DNA from: Wolbachia endosymbiont of Tyrophagus putrescentiae
Lineage (GTDB): Bacteria > Pseudomonadota > Alphaproteobacteria > Rickettsiales > Anaplasmataceae
Reading direction: 5' to 3'
NCBI GenBank assembly: GCA_030441635.1
Contig: JAUEMM010000008.1
Span: 1 to 58,401, forward strand
Length of the DNA stretch: 58,401 bases
Shown here: piece after piece, positions 8,834 to 18,386 of the stretch
Numbering within the stretch: position 1 is the stretch's first letter
Layout of the letters: every line of letters begins with the position of its first letter
Notes under the pieces: model-generated
Database searches by the model: none
The model's input: the letters and a program-made list of their open reading frames with translations, nothing else
Told to the model about the DNA's origin: nothing
Made by a program: the position numbers and the translations under genes

Positions 8834-11800
8834 CAAACTTTCAAAACTTTATTTTCTATCATCTTTGCTTCCGTATTTTCCAGTGAATCACCATAAGTCA
8901 CTGCCTTAAGAAAAATTTTTTTCCCTGGTATTGCTTTAAAAGGTACTACTGCATCATCAAGCAAAGTAAATTTTTCTCCTGGGTGATGAGTATACTTCTT
9001 AGTGCCTTGCTGTTCTCTTTTCAGATTACTCAACTTGTACTTATTTGTTTCTATCAGCTCAACATTCTGAAACTGAATTATTTCTGTTCCAATTAATGCC
9101 ATCGAAACAGTACTCAACTTACCAGAACTTAGTATCACCATAAATTCCTCTTCATTGCATTCCATAACATATCCACAAGTAGATTGCCTATTTACATTTG
9201 CTAGAGGCACATAGTTTTTATTATCTTCAGAAATAAAGAGTATTGCACCTCTCCAGCCTTCTTCTTCACCACTTAAAGTAAAATATAAGTTATTGTCGCT
9301 AACATACGGTAGATATATAATATCTATATTGGTTTTACTCAAGTGAGAAGGAGGTGATTCTTTGACTATAAAAGACTTTATTGCAGGAAAAGATAGCTTA
9401 TATATAGAGTGATCATACCCTACCCCACTCACCTGAATTGACATACTCTCAAGTTTTGTCTTTATAACTCTTACAGTATGTTTTTTCTCTCCATCCAAAA
9501 TGGAGATTACACTACTGGGGGAAAGCCAAGCGTATTTTATCGGTAATTTGAAGTTATATATATTTCTTTCTTGCCATGACGAATAAAGCAAAATCTCAGC
9601 TATGTTTTGTGCTTGCCCCTCTTCCATAGTTATTGGAATTTCAATTGTTTTAGTTGTCCCTCGCCGTGGAAGTTCAGCATACTTCACATCAACTAAGTAG
9701 TTGAGACTACGATTAAAATAAGCAACATTAACTTTATTACTTAGATCTAATTGACTAAGCTGTACTTGTCCTGAGTTACTATTAAGAACCATATCATCAA
9801 TCGGTACTTCTGTTACTGCTTCCCTACCCTTTTGCACAAATTTCAGCTTGAAGCTTTGCTCAACAACATCAAAGAAGTAGCAAGCCTGTAGCATATTAAT
9901 GATTGAACGCACTGATTGTTGATCATTTACTACATACCCAGATAGTAGCCCCTTAATATCACTTGTATCAAACTCATCTTTTTTCAGCCCCGCCTTTTGC
10001 AGCAAATCTGATAGAACATCAGACACATTAAGTAAGGAGATTTTTCCCTGAACCCAGTGACCAGTTAGCCAATTATAACAGTCAGCCCAAATTTTACATA
10101 AATTAGGAAAATAAGGGAATGGCCTTGCATCCCAAGTCCATAGGAACATTCTCTCCACCATTTCTGAATCTCTCCACTTCTTCAGCGTTCCTTCAATCGC
10201 AATCTTCTGAGAAAGAAAGCTTATTTCTTTATTTGAATGACGTGGATACTTACTTTCGCTGCTGCTGTTATCAATAAATACATTTGGTTCATTGGTACAT
10301 CCATTTACACTAGGAAACCCATACTCAGTAAACCAAATTTTCTTCATTTTGGGTTGCCACTTAGTGCAGCTACCATCTGGATTAATATGAATCTCGCTCC
10401 ACCATTTTTCTATATTTTTCCATGCGTACCTACTATCATTGTACTTCACTTGTTCCGGTTTATCTTGTGAATAGTCGTAAAAGTAATCATATCCTTCGCC
10501 ACTGTTCCAACCATTAATCACATCTTCCACAGAATAACCAAAAGGCGGTTCAGGTCCATCAGTAAGTGGGAAGTAAGCATCTATACCAACAACATCAATA
10601 TACTCAGACGACCACAATTCATCTATATAATACCAACCACCATGTGAATGATATTCACTCCAATCTGCAGCATAAGTAATTGTGACTTCCTTTCCTAGGT
10701 TAAGTTTTACTAGCTTCGCAAGTTTTACTAGCTCCAAAACTGCCGGGTGATTACCATGCTCATCTTTCGCTTTAGTAAGCTCAACAAATTCAGAGCCTAT
10801 AATAAACCCTTCTACTTTTGTTCGTTTAGCTATGTTAGAGTAATGCTCTATAAAATTATTATATTGTGTGCTAAAGAAATTACTTATGCTTTCCGGTGAT
10901 CCTTTGAGTCTACCTCGCCACTCTTTATTCTCTGTATCAAGTAAAAGCATAGGGTAAAGCATTACTTTATAGCCCCTATTGTGCAGCTCCTCTATGTATC
11001 TAACCAGTGCTGAATCACTGACTGTGCCACCATATCTTGGATTTCTGTTATTATCCTTTGAAATCAACTGTGCATTACTTCTGGTTATATCTCCCACTCG
11101 CCAATCATCAGGTACCACAATAGAATCTTTCTGAAATTCAACTGCAGGATATATCTTACAATTTTCGATATTTAAATTGTCTGCAAACCAATTCACTACT
11201 ACCGACACCCATTCAATATTCGGTAAATCGTCTTTTAACTGATCCAGAGAAAGCACTGCATCACTTTTCTTAGTGTAATTATTGTGATTTATTCTTTTTG
11301 CAGGGCCATATGTAATGTATTGATTGCTATTTATTTTTTGCTGTGCAATTTTTTTCTGTATCTTTGTATCATAGACAAATTCCCCTGAACCAGGAATTAT
11401 ATTGATATTTCTAATGTTTTCTGCAATTGAGAATCCTTCAGATTTTAGAATAGATTGCACTTCAAATGTAAATGTCGGAACACGATTATGATAGTCTGCT
11501 AAAGGAAAATCTTTAATCACTATATAGGATATTCCCCGGTAAGCAGGTACGTCCTCAATAGATGAGAAAAATGGATCAGGGTTCTGTTCTTCTGTGCCAT
11601 GGTAAAAGGTATAATCTATTTCATCAAAACTCAGTGATTTTGTATCTGCCCATATTCTATTTAGTTTTTTCACCTCACCTTTACAGATGGCAATAGCTAA
11701 AGTAGCATAATAATTGTAAGTGACATTGAAACTCTTTCCCTCTTTGCTACTAGTCTCCTCCTTGAGAGGCTGTGCCCAAATTATATTTCCTGCAACACGA

Positions 11801-11991
11801 GCAGTACCATAAATTATTGGTATTGCTTTCCCGTAAGCTGAGGTTTGGATTTGTAAGTTCTTCAACCTAGCTCCATACGTCACTTTTTTTTCAGCATCAA
11901 GCCCAAATATTACAGAATCTAATTGTTTATCAACAAGTCCCGACCCGATTATCTTTCCAATCGCACTGCCAAGAATTGATATTATAGACAT
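8830..11991 (-). CDS. GTA/phage tail protein with glycoside-hydrolase-like TIM barrel
   Basis: 1053-aa homologue of the large host-specificity (baseplate) protein at the end of the Rhodobacter-type gene transfer agent cluster. The N terminus carries the conserved tail-hub start (YGARLKNLQIQTSAYG, IPIIYGTARVAGNIIWAQ). Residues about 265-640 form the GTA TIM barrel with glutamates in IIGSEFVEL (about 399) and WFTEYGFPS (about 555). A phage-tail domain follows (about 690-850), then a C-terminal beta region. A strong AAGGAGG ribosome site precedes ATG 11991. No capsid, portal, terminase or other tail genes lie nearby, so it is a solitary but full-length copy. Enzymatic activity on a glycan is possible but unproven. 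Confidence 0.88.
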   Translation of the reverse strand: MSIISILGSAIGKIIGSGLVDKQLDSVIFGLDAEKKVTYGARLKNLQIQTSAYGKAIPIIYGTARVAGNIIWAQPLKEETSSKEGKSFNVTYNYYATLAIAICKGEVKKLNRIWADTKSLSFDEIDYTFYHGTEEQNPDPFFSSIEDVPAYRGISYIVIKDFPLADYHNRVPTFTFEVQSILKSEGFSIAENIRNINIIPGSGEFVYDTKIQKKIAQQKINSNQYITYGPAKRINHNNYTKKSDAVLSLDQLKDDLPNIEWVSVVVNWFADNLNIENCKIYPAVEFQKDSIVVPDDWRVGDITRSNAQLISKDNNRNPRYGGTVSDSALVRYIEELHNRGYKVMLYPMLLLDTENKEWRGRLKGSPESISNFFSTQYNNFIEHYSNIAKRTKVEGFIIGSEFVELTKAKDEHGNHPAVLELVKLAKLVKLNLGKEVTITYAADWSEYHSHGGWYYIDELWSSEYIDVVGIDAYFPLTDGPEPPFGYSVEDVINGWNSGEGYDYFYDYSQDKPEQVKYNDSRYAWKNIEKWWSEIHINPDGSCTKWQPKMKKIWFTEYGFPSVNGCTNEPNVFIDNSSSESKYPRHSNKEISFLSQKIAIEGTLKKWRDSEMVERMFLWTWDARPFPYFPNLCKIWADCYNWLTGHWVQGKISLLNVSDVLSDLLQKAGLKKDEFDTSDIKGLLSGYVVNDQQSVRSIINMLQACYFFDVVEQSFKLKFVQKGREAVTEVPIDDMVLNSNSGQVQLSQLDLSNKVNVAYFNRSLNYLVDVKYAELPRRGTTKTIEIPITMEEGQAQNIAEILLYSSWQERNIYNFKLPIKYAWLSPSSVISILDGEKKHTVRVIKTKLESMSIQVSGVGYDHSIYKLSFPAIKSFIVKESPPSHLSKTNIDIIYLPYVSDNNLYFTLSGEEEGWRGAILFISEDNKNYVPLANVNRQSTCGYVMECNEEEFMVILSSGKLSTVSMALIGTEIIQFQNVELIETNKYKLSNLKREQQGTKKYTHHPGEKFTLLDDAVVPFKAIPGKKIFLKAVTYGDSLENTEAKMIENKVLKVC

Positions 11992-12193
11992 GACAGACCT
12001 CCTTTTAAGGCTAAAAAACAGCCGTAGTGATTTTTCAAGTAAAATTTAATAAAGAGTTTATATTATGACTCTATAGTCAAGTTAATAATAAATAACAATG
12101 AAAAACTATGGAAGTAAGGTGTATGAAAAAAGAGCTTGACATTATGAATTTTATTAACAAGCTTAACTTATTATTGAAAATAAAGAGGGAGTT

Positions 12194-13081
12194 ATGGCAA
12201 TTGAAATGTCTAAAAAAAGTAGTGAGTTTTTTCTATCCCTTACTAAAAAAGCTGCTAACTTTGGTCAGAATTATTCAGCTTCACTGAATAATAGCTCTAT
12301 AAGCTCAGGAAAAAAATTCATCAGTGCTTTTCTACTTATACCAGTTATAGTGCCTACCGCTATAACAGCGTCATTAGTTGGCTGCACATACTTATTTTTA
12401 AATGCTGTAGAAGTTCACAATGATGATTCTAAATTATCGAAAGCGGCAAAGGGTACGATTAAGTTTCTGATATACGCTGCTGCATTTGTAGTTTTGGTTC
12501 CATGTGTTATTTTAAATATAGTAATTTCATTAGTACCATTTCTTATCTTTTCAGCTATCAATAGAAATCAACAAAATACAGGCACCCAGAATGAAAAAGT
12601 AATAGCAACTAGCGAGGAGTGCATTGAGAAAGAGGTAAGCGAATTAGGTAGTGGAAATCACAGTAATACAGGTAATCAGTCAACCATCGAAATAATATCT
12701 CAAGAAAATAGTTTAAATCAGGCTGTTATTGTAAGAAATATAAATGGTAATAACATGCAAAATAGTGCAATGATGATGCAGATGTATGAGGATGATAGTA
12801 GAGTGATTATGCGCGGGCTTCAAATTGGAGATATTAATAATTACCGACAAGAAAGCTTTGCTTTGTGCTTTAACATGTCGTGTCGTATTGTAGAAAATGG
12901 CATTGATTTCAATTGTGGCGGTAATATGCGCACTGGACAGAGCCAAGAGGAAGCATTTAAAGAACTGATGCAGCAAAACCCACAGGCACGTACTATACTA
13001 CATAGTAATAGCAATAGACCGCTGCAAATAGAGCCTCATGTTAGTGCAATAAAAAAAAGTGACGAAACTATAAATAGGTAA
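12194..13081 (+). CDS. Hypothetical membrane protein (295 aa)
   Basis: Not recognised. Two strongly hydrophobic stretches, about residues 45-72 and 93-118, predict a hairpin membrane anchor; the rest is polar and rich in Asn, Gln and Ser. An AGAGGGAG ribosome site lies just upstream of ATG 12194, and a TTGACA hexamer sits at 12136-12141 without a clear -10 partner. It is divergent from the GTA-type gene across a 202-bp gap and ends before a strong bidirectional terminator. The architecture is shared with other orphan genes in this window (28484 and the 16362 minus-strand gene), typical of lineage-restricted Wolbachia membrane proteins. Confidence 0.75.
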   Translation: MAIEMSKKSSEFFLSLTKKAANFGQNYSASLNNSSISSGKKFISAFLLIPVIVPTAITASLVGCTYLFLNAVEVHNDDSKLSKAAKGTIKFLIYAAAFVVLVPCVILNIVISLVPFLIFSAINRNQQNTGTQNEKVIATSEECIEKEVSELGSGNHSNTGNQSTIEIISQENSLNQAVIVRNINGNNMQNSAMMMQMYEDDSRVIMRGLQIGDINNYRQESFALCFNMSCRIVENGIDFNCGGNMRTGQSQEEAFKELMQQNPQARTILHSNSNRPLQIEPHVSAIKKSDETINR

Positions 13082-13111
13082 CAGATAGTAACTGCCATAT
13101 GTATAACAAAC

Positions 13112-13141
13112 ACTGAAAGCTGCAACAACGCAGCTTTCAGT
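13112..13141. terminator. Bidirectional terminator hairpin
   Basis: Perfect 12-bp inverted repeat (actgaaagctgc / gcagctttcagt) with a 6-base loop, placed between two convergent genes ending at 13081 and 13155. It can serve both strands; T tracts are short. Confidence 0.75.
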
Positions 13142-13154
13142 TAATACCTAAAGA

Positions 13155-13397
13155 CTAATTTTCCAATAACTTTAAATTTTTAGCAGATATCTTACCTTCT
13201 CTGTTTTTTATTAAATCATAGCCTACCTTCTGGCCTTTTTTTCCATTAGCTTTATCTTCCCCTCTAAGTTCATCAGGCCTTATTCCTGAACTTTCTAGTG
13301 TACTGATATGTACAAAAACATCAGCCCCTTTACCTTCTGGTGTAATAAAACCATAACCTTTTTCGGTGCTAAACCACTTTAAATGACCAAATTCCAT
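13155..13397 (-). CDS. Cold-shock (CspA-family) protein
   Basis: 80-aa single cold-shock domain that binds single-stranded nucleic acid and acts as an RNA chaperone. RNP1 is seen as KGYGFITPEG and RNP2 as DVFVHIS, with the usual opening GHLKWFSTEKGYG. Length is slightly above the 70-aa norm, with a small insertion around the GEDKANGKKGQ loop. It starts at ATG 13397 behind an AGGAG ribosome site. It is transcribed toward the shared terminator at 13112-13141 and appears monocistronic. Confidence 0.95.
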   Translation of the reverse strand: MEFGHLKWFSTEKGYGFITPEGKGADVFVHISTLESSGIRPDELRGEDKANGKKGQKVGYDLIKNREGKISAKNLKLLEN

Positions 13398-13539
13398 TGA
13401 ATTACTCCTAAATTATTAATTACTATGCTAATGTGACGAGAAACTGTGAAACTTAATTCCTGAGCAACTTATTTCCATAGTCTATCCTGACATTGCCTTA
13501 CATGATACATGATAGCTATTGCACACGCAACCAAATATT

Positions 13540-14856
13540 TTATGAACCAGCAATTGTCATCTCCTGAATTTTAATTGTTGGAGAATTGAATTGTCCACAG
13601 AAGCTTAAATCATTAGCAACAGTTAAATTGCTAAACATATCAGATAAATTGCTTGCAACAGTAATTTCATGTATTGGGTATATTATTTTACCTTTTTCGA
13701 TGAGAAACCCAGATGCACCTTGGCTGTAATCACCATTTACTAAGTTAATACCAAAGCCAAACAAATCTGTGATATATATTCCTTCCTTTATCTCTTCAAT
13801 TAACTCTTCGCAAGAAACGTTACCGTTATTAATGTAAAAGTTACTAGCCGCAGGAGCAACAGAAGAATTGCTAGACCTTACAGCATTCCCAGTAGTTTTA
13901 AGGTTCAACTGTTTAGCTGAATAAAGATCTAAAATCCAACTCTGCAGTATTCCATTCTTTACAACGGTGTTTTCCCTGCTAGCAATACCTTCTCCATCAA
14001 ATGGCCTTGATGCTATGCCTCGTGGCAATAATGGATTATCAATAACTTCTATTCCATCACTAAAAATTTTAGTGTTAAGCCTATTCCCCAAAAAAGAACT
14101 ATTACTTGTTATATTGCTACCATTTATAGCTGAAGCAAAACTTTTTACTAATCCTTTAGCCACCCTTTTCTCGAATATCACAGGAAATTTACCAGTTTTT
14201 ATTGTACGGGAATTTAGCTGAGAAACAGCTCTTCTAGCAGCCTCTTGACCTATTAACTCTGGAGACTTAAGATCGGCAAAATTACATGCTATATCATAGT
14301 CATAACCAACTTTCATTTCACCTTTTGCTCCCGCAACAACAGAAACTTGATTAGTAAAAGTTGATCTACTAAACGAACCAACAAAATTTCCAGCAGTTGC
14401 CAGTGCTACATTAGTTAAAGTGTATGAAGAAGATGCTCCTTCAGAGTTAATAATGTTTTCATGTGCCAGTGCTGAGTTTTCTGCAACATCAGTAATTTTC
14501 TTTAAATCATCGATATTGACAACATTATGCTCTAAGATGGATAAATCTTCAAAAGCAATATAATTGCTGCTTTCTGTAGCAAAATTGATACAAGGATCTT
14601 CTGGCGCATTTTTCGCCATCTCTACTACCATGTCTATTGTTTCACTCAAATTGCTGAGATCATTTGTAGAAATATATGCAGCTTTATTTTTATTTGCTAT
14701 AGCCCTAATTCCAATAGTACAATTTTTAGACTGAGATACCTGTTCCACTTTCGATAAGCGCTGAGAAACTGAAACACTACTGGTTTCATAGATAACTACC
14801 TCTGCATATAGACCACATTTTTTCACTAAATCTGTAGCAATATTTAATATATCCAT
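13540..14856 (-). CDS. pmbA: TldD/PmbA-family metalloprotease subunit
   Basis: 438-aa PmbA (TldE) homologue. In other bacteria TldD-TldE forms a heterodimeric zinc protease that degrades unfolded peptides and matures some peptide toxins. The PmbA-type N terminus, the central region ending SRPFDGEGIASRENTVVKNG, and the C-terminal block NGDYSQGASGFLIEKGKI are clear. The zinc-binding HExxxH motif belongs to TldD, and none is seen here, as expected for the PmbA partner. ATG 14856 is preferred over the adjacent GTG at 14859. It lies 18 bases downstream of atpG on the same strand and is probably co-transcribed. No tldD is in the window. Confidence 0.92.
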   Translation of the reverse strand: MDILNIATDLVKKCGLYAEVVIYETSSVSVSQRLSKVEQVSQSKNCTIGIRAIANKNKAAYISTNDLSNLSETIDMVVEMAKNAPEDPCINFATESSNYIAFEDLSILEHNVVNIDDLKKITDVAENSALAHENIINSEGASSSYTLTNVALATAGNFVGSFSRSTFTNQVSVVAGAKGEMKVGYDYDIACNFADLKSPELIGQEAARRAVSQLNSRTIKTGKFPVIFEKRVAKGLVKSFASAINGSNITSNSSFLGNRLNTKIFSDGIEVIDNPLLPRGIASRPFDGEGIASRENTVVKNGILQSWILDLYSAKQLNLKTTGNAVRSSNSSVAPAASNFYINNGNVSCEELIEEIKEGIYITDLFGFGINLVNGDYSQGASGFLIEKGKIIYPIHEITVASNLSDMFSNLTVANDLSFCGQFNSPTIKIQEMTIAGS

Positions 14857-14874
14857 CACTTATCCTTTAGACTG

Positions 14875-15726
14875 CTATAAAGATTCTGCACCACCTATCA
14901 CCTCAATTAAGTCAGTTGTAATTGCTGCTTGACGTGAACGATTATAAAGAAGCCCCAATTTATTCAACATTTCTTTAGTATTCCTGTTTGCCGATTCCAT
15001 AGCAACCATTCTAGCACTATTCTCACTTGCTGTACTTTCAAGCAAAGCAGAATAAAGTGCTGCCACGGTATAATCCTCAATTAAGGACCTAAGAAAAAAT
15101 TCAACATCGTTAGGCTCATATTCATAAACATAGGCTGCTTTACTAGCTAAGGAACTATCAACTAAAGATGAGTTACCATTCCATGGTTTTATTGTTTCCA
15201 GTGTCGGTTTTTGTGAAAAGGTGCTATGAAATTTATTGTAAAAAATCTGTACTTTACTATATACACTTAAATCCAGAATCTTTATATAGCCAGCAACATC
15301 CTCTAGCGTAATATCCTTACTGTTCTCGACTTTTAAAACATTTGCAGAACCAAGTTTATTTTTACTAATATCAAAAGCTTTTTTACCAAAAAATGTAACA
15401 TCTACTTGGCTATTTTCCATTGCTATATACTCTCTACTGAATTTAACTATAGAAGAGTTAAAATTACCGCATAAGCCACGATCGGAAGATATTATAAATG
15501 CTAAACATGAGTTTTTGCCCCTAACATTGAAAATTTTCGCTAATAATTCTTGGTTAGATACTAACGAAATAATGTTGTGCAGTTTGGATATATATAACCT
15601 TGAATGCAATAATTTCTTTTGGCTCTTTGATAACTTTGCCGCAGAAACCATTTGCATTATTTTAGTGGTCTTTTGTACAGATTTTATATTTTTAATCCTT
15701 AAGGATAATTCCTTCAAGCTTTTCAT
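14875..15726 (-). CDS. atpG: ATP synthase gamma subunit
   Basis: 283-aa central-stalk subunit of F1 ATP synthase, coupling proton flow to rotation. The N-terminal helix ([20 protein letters not shown], then AAKLSK) and the C-terminal helix ending [20 protein letters not shown] are the most conserved parts of the family and both are intact. The other F1 genes are not adjacent; dispersed atp genes are usual in Rickettsiales. It is followed by pmbA with a short gap, suggesting a two-gene operon. Confidence 0.97.
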   Translation of the reverse strand: MKSLKELSLRIKNIKSVQKTTKIMQMVSAAKLSKSQKKLLHSRLYISKLHNIISLVSNQELLAKIFNVRGKNSCLAFIISSDRGLCGNFNSSIVKFSREYIAMENSQVDVTFFGKKAFDISKNKLGSANVLKVENSKDITLEDVAGYIKILDLSVYSKVQIFYNKFHSTFSQKPTLETIKPWNGNSSLVDSSLASKAAYVYEYEPNDVEFFLRSLIEDYTVAALYSALLESTASENSARMVAMESANRNTKEMLNKLGLLYNRSRQAAITTDLIEVIGGAESL

Positions 15727-15791
15727 TTCATATTAAAACCCTAGTCTATTAGAGTACATACATTTACACATTGAATCAAGATTTTTAAAAG

Positions 15792-15819
15792 TTGACTTAC
15801 CTACTTTTTTATGTATAAC
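15792..15819 (+). promoter_or_regulatory. Sigma70-like promoter of the 15847 gene
   Basis: TTGACT (15792-15797), 16-base spacer, TATAAC (15814-15819). The -10 box overlaps the first in-frame ATG at 15811, so translation must begin further downstream. Confidence 0.6.
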
Positions 15820-15846
15820 TTAAATATAGTGTTTTTTTATTGTAGT

Positions 15847-16326
15847 ATGCCTATGAATAATATAGATTTTACCGATAAGAGTTTAACAGAAAGAATACAG
15901 GTTCTAGCTGATCAGTTCCAGCAAAAAAGTGAAGAAGAAACTTGGGCTTTAAGAGTTAGTCCGCAAGAAGTTGGCGATAAATTCAGTATATACATCAATG
16001 GAAATGAACATGAGTTATTAAAAACTAAGGATTATAAAATTAATCATCATCATGCGGAATACAATACATCATGCAGAGATGGACAATGTTCTAGCACAAC
16101 AAAAATAAAATATGATGTAACATGTAATTCAGGACCAAATGATAAAATAAAAATCGAAGAAGAATATAACTATAACAGCGGCTCTAGCTATCTTCCACTT
16201 CAGTTAAAATTTTATGATGGTGATGGTAATGCTATAGGTCAATATAGTATAAAACTAAGTTCTCCCTATCTCCAAAAAGAAAATTGTGAACCTGAGTATA
16301 CAGTATATGATATATTTGCCATCTAA
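15847..16326 (+). CDS. Small hypothetical protein (159 aa)
   Basis: Not recognised. A soluble, acidic to neutral protein rich in Tyr, Asn, Ser and Lys, with no membrane segment and four cysteines (two in NTSCRDGQCSS). The sequence alternates in short polar/hydrophobic strands, suggesting a beta-rich fold. The frame opens at ATG 15811, but a promoter -10 box covers that codon, so ATG 15847 or 15853 is the likely start. The gene is monocistronic, bounded by its own promoter and a strong hairpin after the stop. Confidence 0.7.
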   Translation: MPMNNIDFTDKSLTERIQVLADQFQQKSEEETWALRVSPQEVGDKFSIYINGNEHELLKTKDYKINHHHAEYNTSCRDGQCSSTTKIKYDVTCNSGPNDKIKIEEEYNYNSGSSYLPLQLKFYDGDGNAIGQYSIKLSSPYLQKENCEPEYTVYDIFAI

Positions 16327-16332
16327 ATAATA

Positions 16333-16365
16333 GTAAGAAAGCTTCTAAATTAGAAGCTTTCTTAC
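16333..16365. terminator. Bidirectional terminator hairpin
   Basis: 15-bp perfect stem (gtaagaaagcttcta / tagaagctttcttac) with a 3-base loop between convergent genes; it overlaps the stop codon of the minus-strand gene ending at 16362. Confidence 0.75.
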
Positions 16366-17045
16366 TTGTTTAATGTTGAAGTTCTGTTGAGTGGTGCAGT
16401 AAGTACATCTGCTAGTTTGGAAGGTGTGGTGCTATATATCGTGACGTCATTCCTCACTGATGTGTTCTGATAAAAGAAATCTTTTGAAAATTCTTTTTTT
16501 TCTATTTGAGGGTTTGCAGTGTTTTGATAATCCACTACTTCGTATTTATACCTACCATCTTCTTCTTCCTTGACCAATTTAAGCGTTATTGTCTTTCTTT
16601 CAGATTTGCTGGCTATAATACATCCTCTAGGGTATTCTTTTAGCAGTGTAACACAAACATCTGTACTTCCGTTTTCACTAATAGTTATTTGTTGATTTTC
16701 TTCAACAATAAAAATCTCTGACTTGCATTCGCTTTTACCCACACCTTTAGAACTATTGTGCATTTTACAAAGCATATAAATAGTTGCGGTAGTGGTGATT
16801 GCTGCAAGGATTAAACCCATATAAAAGAGACCATTAATTTGAGGTGTCATATGCTCAAGCCCACTAATTTTGATAAATTGCATCCATTCTGGTATAGCAT
16901 TACCAAGCTTTGTAAGGTTTAAAAAATATGCACCGAGAGCCGCTGCTGCTGGTATAGAAAGTGTAAAAACCATTGCAGATGTAAAAAATCCTATAGCGGT
17001 ACTAGTGATATATCTCTGCTTCCTTCCTTTTGTGATTAAACTCAT
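16362..17045 (-). CDS. Hypothetical membrane protein (227 aa)
   Basis: Not recognised. Two predicted transmembrane helices, about residues 15-40 (FFTSAMVFTLSIPAAAALGA) and 68-92 (INGLFYMGLILAAITTTATI), precede a soluble C-terminal domain of about 130 residues rich in Glu, Lys and Thr. Starts at ATG 17045. The stop codon lies within the terminator hairpin shared with the 15847 gene. The two-helix-plus-soluble-tail plan repeats in other orphan genes of the window. Confidence 0.72.
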   Translation of the reverse strand: MSLITKGRKQRYITSTAIGFFTSAMVFTLSIPAAAALGAYFLNLTKLGNAIPEWMQFIKISGLEHMTPQINGLFYMGLILAAITTTATIYMLCKMHNSSKGVGKSECKSEIFIVEENQQITISENGSTDVCVTLLKEYPRGCIIASKSERKTITLKLVKEEEDGRYKYEVVDYQNTANPQIEKKEFSKDFFYQNTSVRNDVTIYSTTPSKLADVLTAPLNRTSTLNK

Positions 17046-17199
17046 AATTGCATTTCCAAATAAATTACTAGTATCAAGATATCATATAAAATGAGCATGT
17101 CAACATTTTTTAACACAAAATTAACCATTCAGCAAAATTGACAAAAAATAAAAAGTCGACTACCTTTATATCAAAGGTTAGGCAAAGTTAATTGCTTAT

Positions 17200-18366
17200 A
17201 TGTTTACAGTATCAATTGCTTCAGATCACGCCGGCTTTAGGTTGAAAGAGAAACTCAGATCTTATTTAGAAAATCTAGGCTATGCAATAACAGACAACGG
17301 CTGTACTGCTCAGCAAAAATGCGCGGATTATTCAGATTACGCTGTTAAAGTCATAAGAGATATAGAAAGTAAAAAAGCAGACTACGGTATATTAATTTGT
17401 GGTACAGGCTCAGGTATGAGTATTGTAGCAAACCGTTTTGAAGGAATTAGGGCCGTTTTATGTAACAATGTTGAAATTGTAAAATTAGCCCGTGAACATA
17501 ACGATGCAAATGTATTATGTTTAGGTGCAAGATTTACTACTGACGAGTTAGCAAAAGATATAGTTAAAAAATTTTTAGAAACGAAATTTTCAAACGAGCA
17601 GAGGCATAAAAAACGTCTTGCTAAGCTCAACAATCTCAATGAAAAAGCAGAAACAAAAACCTACAATGAAGAAGAAATATCAAAGTTTGCTAGAATAGCT
17701 AATGATTGGTGGAATGAGAATGGTAAATTTAAGCCGCTACATGCAATTAATCCCATCAGGGTACAATATATAATTGATAAAATAAAAGAACTGAAACAGC
17801 GCTCTTTAAAAGATGTCTCACTACTCGACATTGGGTGCGGTGGCGGTATTTTATCGGAATCAATGGCCCGGGTATGTGCCAATGTTACAGGAATAGATGC
17901 ATGCAAAGAAAATATAAAAGTAGCTCAGCTACATGCAGAAAAAGTTGGCTTAAATAACATAGAATATTTGCATACTAGTGTTGAAGAATTGAGTAACAAC
18001 AAACAGTATGATGTGATACTCTTGATGGAAACAGTTGAGCATGTGGATAATTTAGAATTTTTCATAAAAAAAACAATAGAGTTACTAAAACCCGGAGGAC
18101 TGATTTTTGTATCCACAATAAATAGAACGATCAAATCTTTTCTGCTTGCCATAGTAGGAGCGGAATATATATTGAATTGGCTTCCTAAGGGAACTCATAG
18201 TTGGAAAAAATTTCTTAAACCTTCAGAAATTGCACATCTTTTTGGCAAGAACAATGTAGCATTATACAACATGACTGGAATAGAATATAGTATAAGAAAA
18301 AGTGAATGGTGCTTAACTGAAAATTTTGATATTAATTATGTGCTTTGTGGCAAGCTTAATGATTAA
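17200..18366 (+). CDS. rpiB/ubiG: RpiB-UbiG fusion: ribose-5-phosphate isomerase B / ubiquinone O-methyltransferase
   Basis: One continuous 388-aa frame joins two enzymes. Residues 1-147 are RpiB, interconverting ribose-5-P and ribulose-5-P: SDHAGFRLKEKL (His10), the catalytic Cys68 loop LICGTGSGMSIVANRFEG, His100 in REHNDANVLCLGARF. Residues about 155-388 are UbiG, which O-methylates ubiquinone intermediates with SAM: NDWWNENGKFKPLHAINPIR, then the SAM motif LLDIGCGGGILSE (208-220), METVEHV and LKPGGLIFVSTINR. The linker is short and charged. No stop or internal start context separates them, although a frameshift-free fusion could still be processed. The two activities belong to unrelated pathways. 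Confidence 0.92.
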   Translation: MFTVSIASDHAGFRLKEKLRSYLENLGYAITDNGCTAQQKCADYSDYAVKVIRDIESKKADYGILICGTGSGMSIVANRFEGIRAVLCNNVEIVKLAREHNDANVLCLGARFTTDELAKDIVKKFLETKFSNEQRHKKRLAKLNNLNEKAETKTYNEEEISKFARIANDWWNENGKFKPLHAINPIRVQYIIDKIKELKQRSLKDVSLLDIGCGGGILSESMARVCANVTGIDACKENIKVAQLHAEKVGLNNIEYLHTSVEELSNNKQYDVILLMETVEHVDNLEFFIKKTIELLKPGGLIFVSTINRTIKSFLLAIVGAEYILNWLPKGTHSWKKFLKPSEIAHLFGKNNVALYNMTGIEYSIRKSEWCLTENFDINYVLCGKLND

Positions 18367-18386
18367 AATGAGAAAACAAAGGCTTA

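Noticed and set aside
15811..15846. First ATG of the 15847 gene
   Set aside because: Lies on the -10 box of a good promoter, so it would not be in the transcript.
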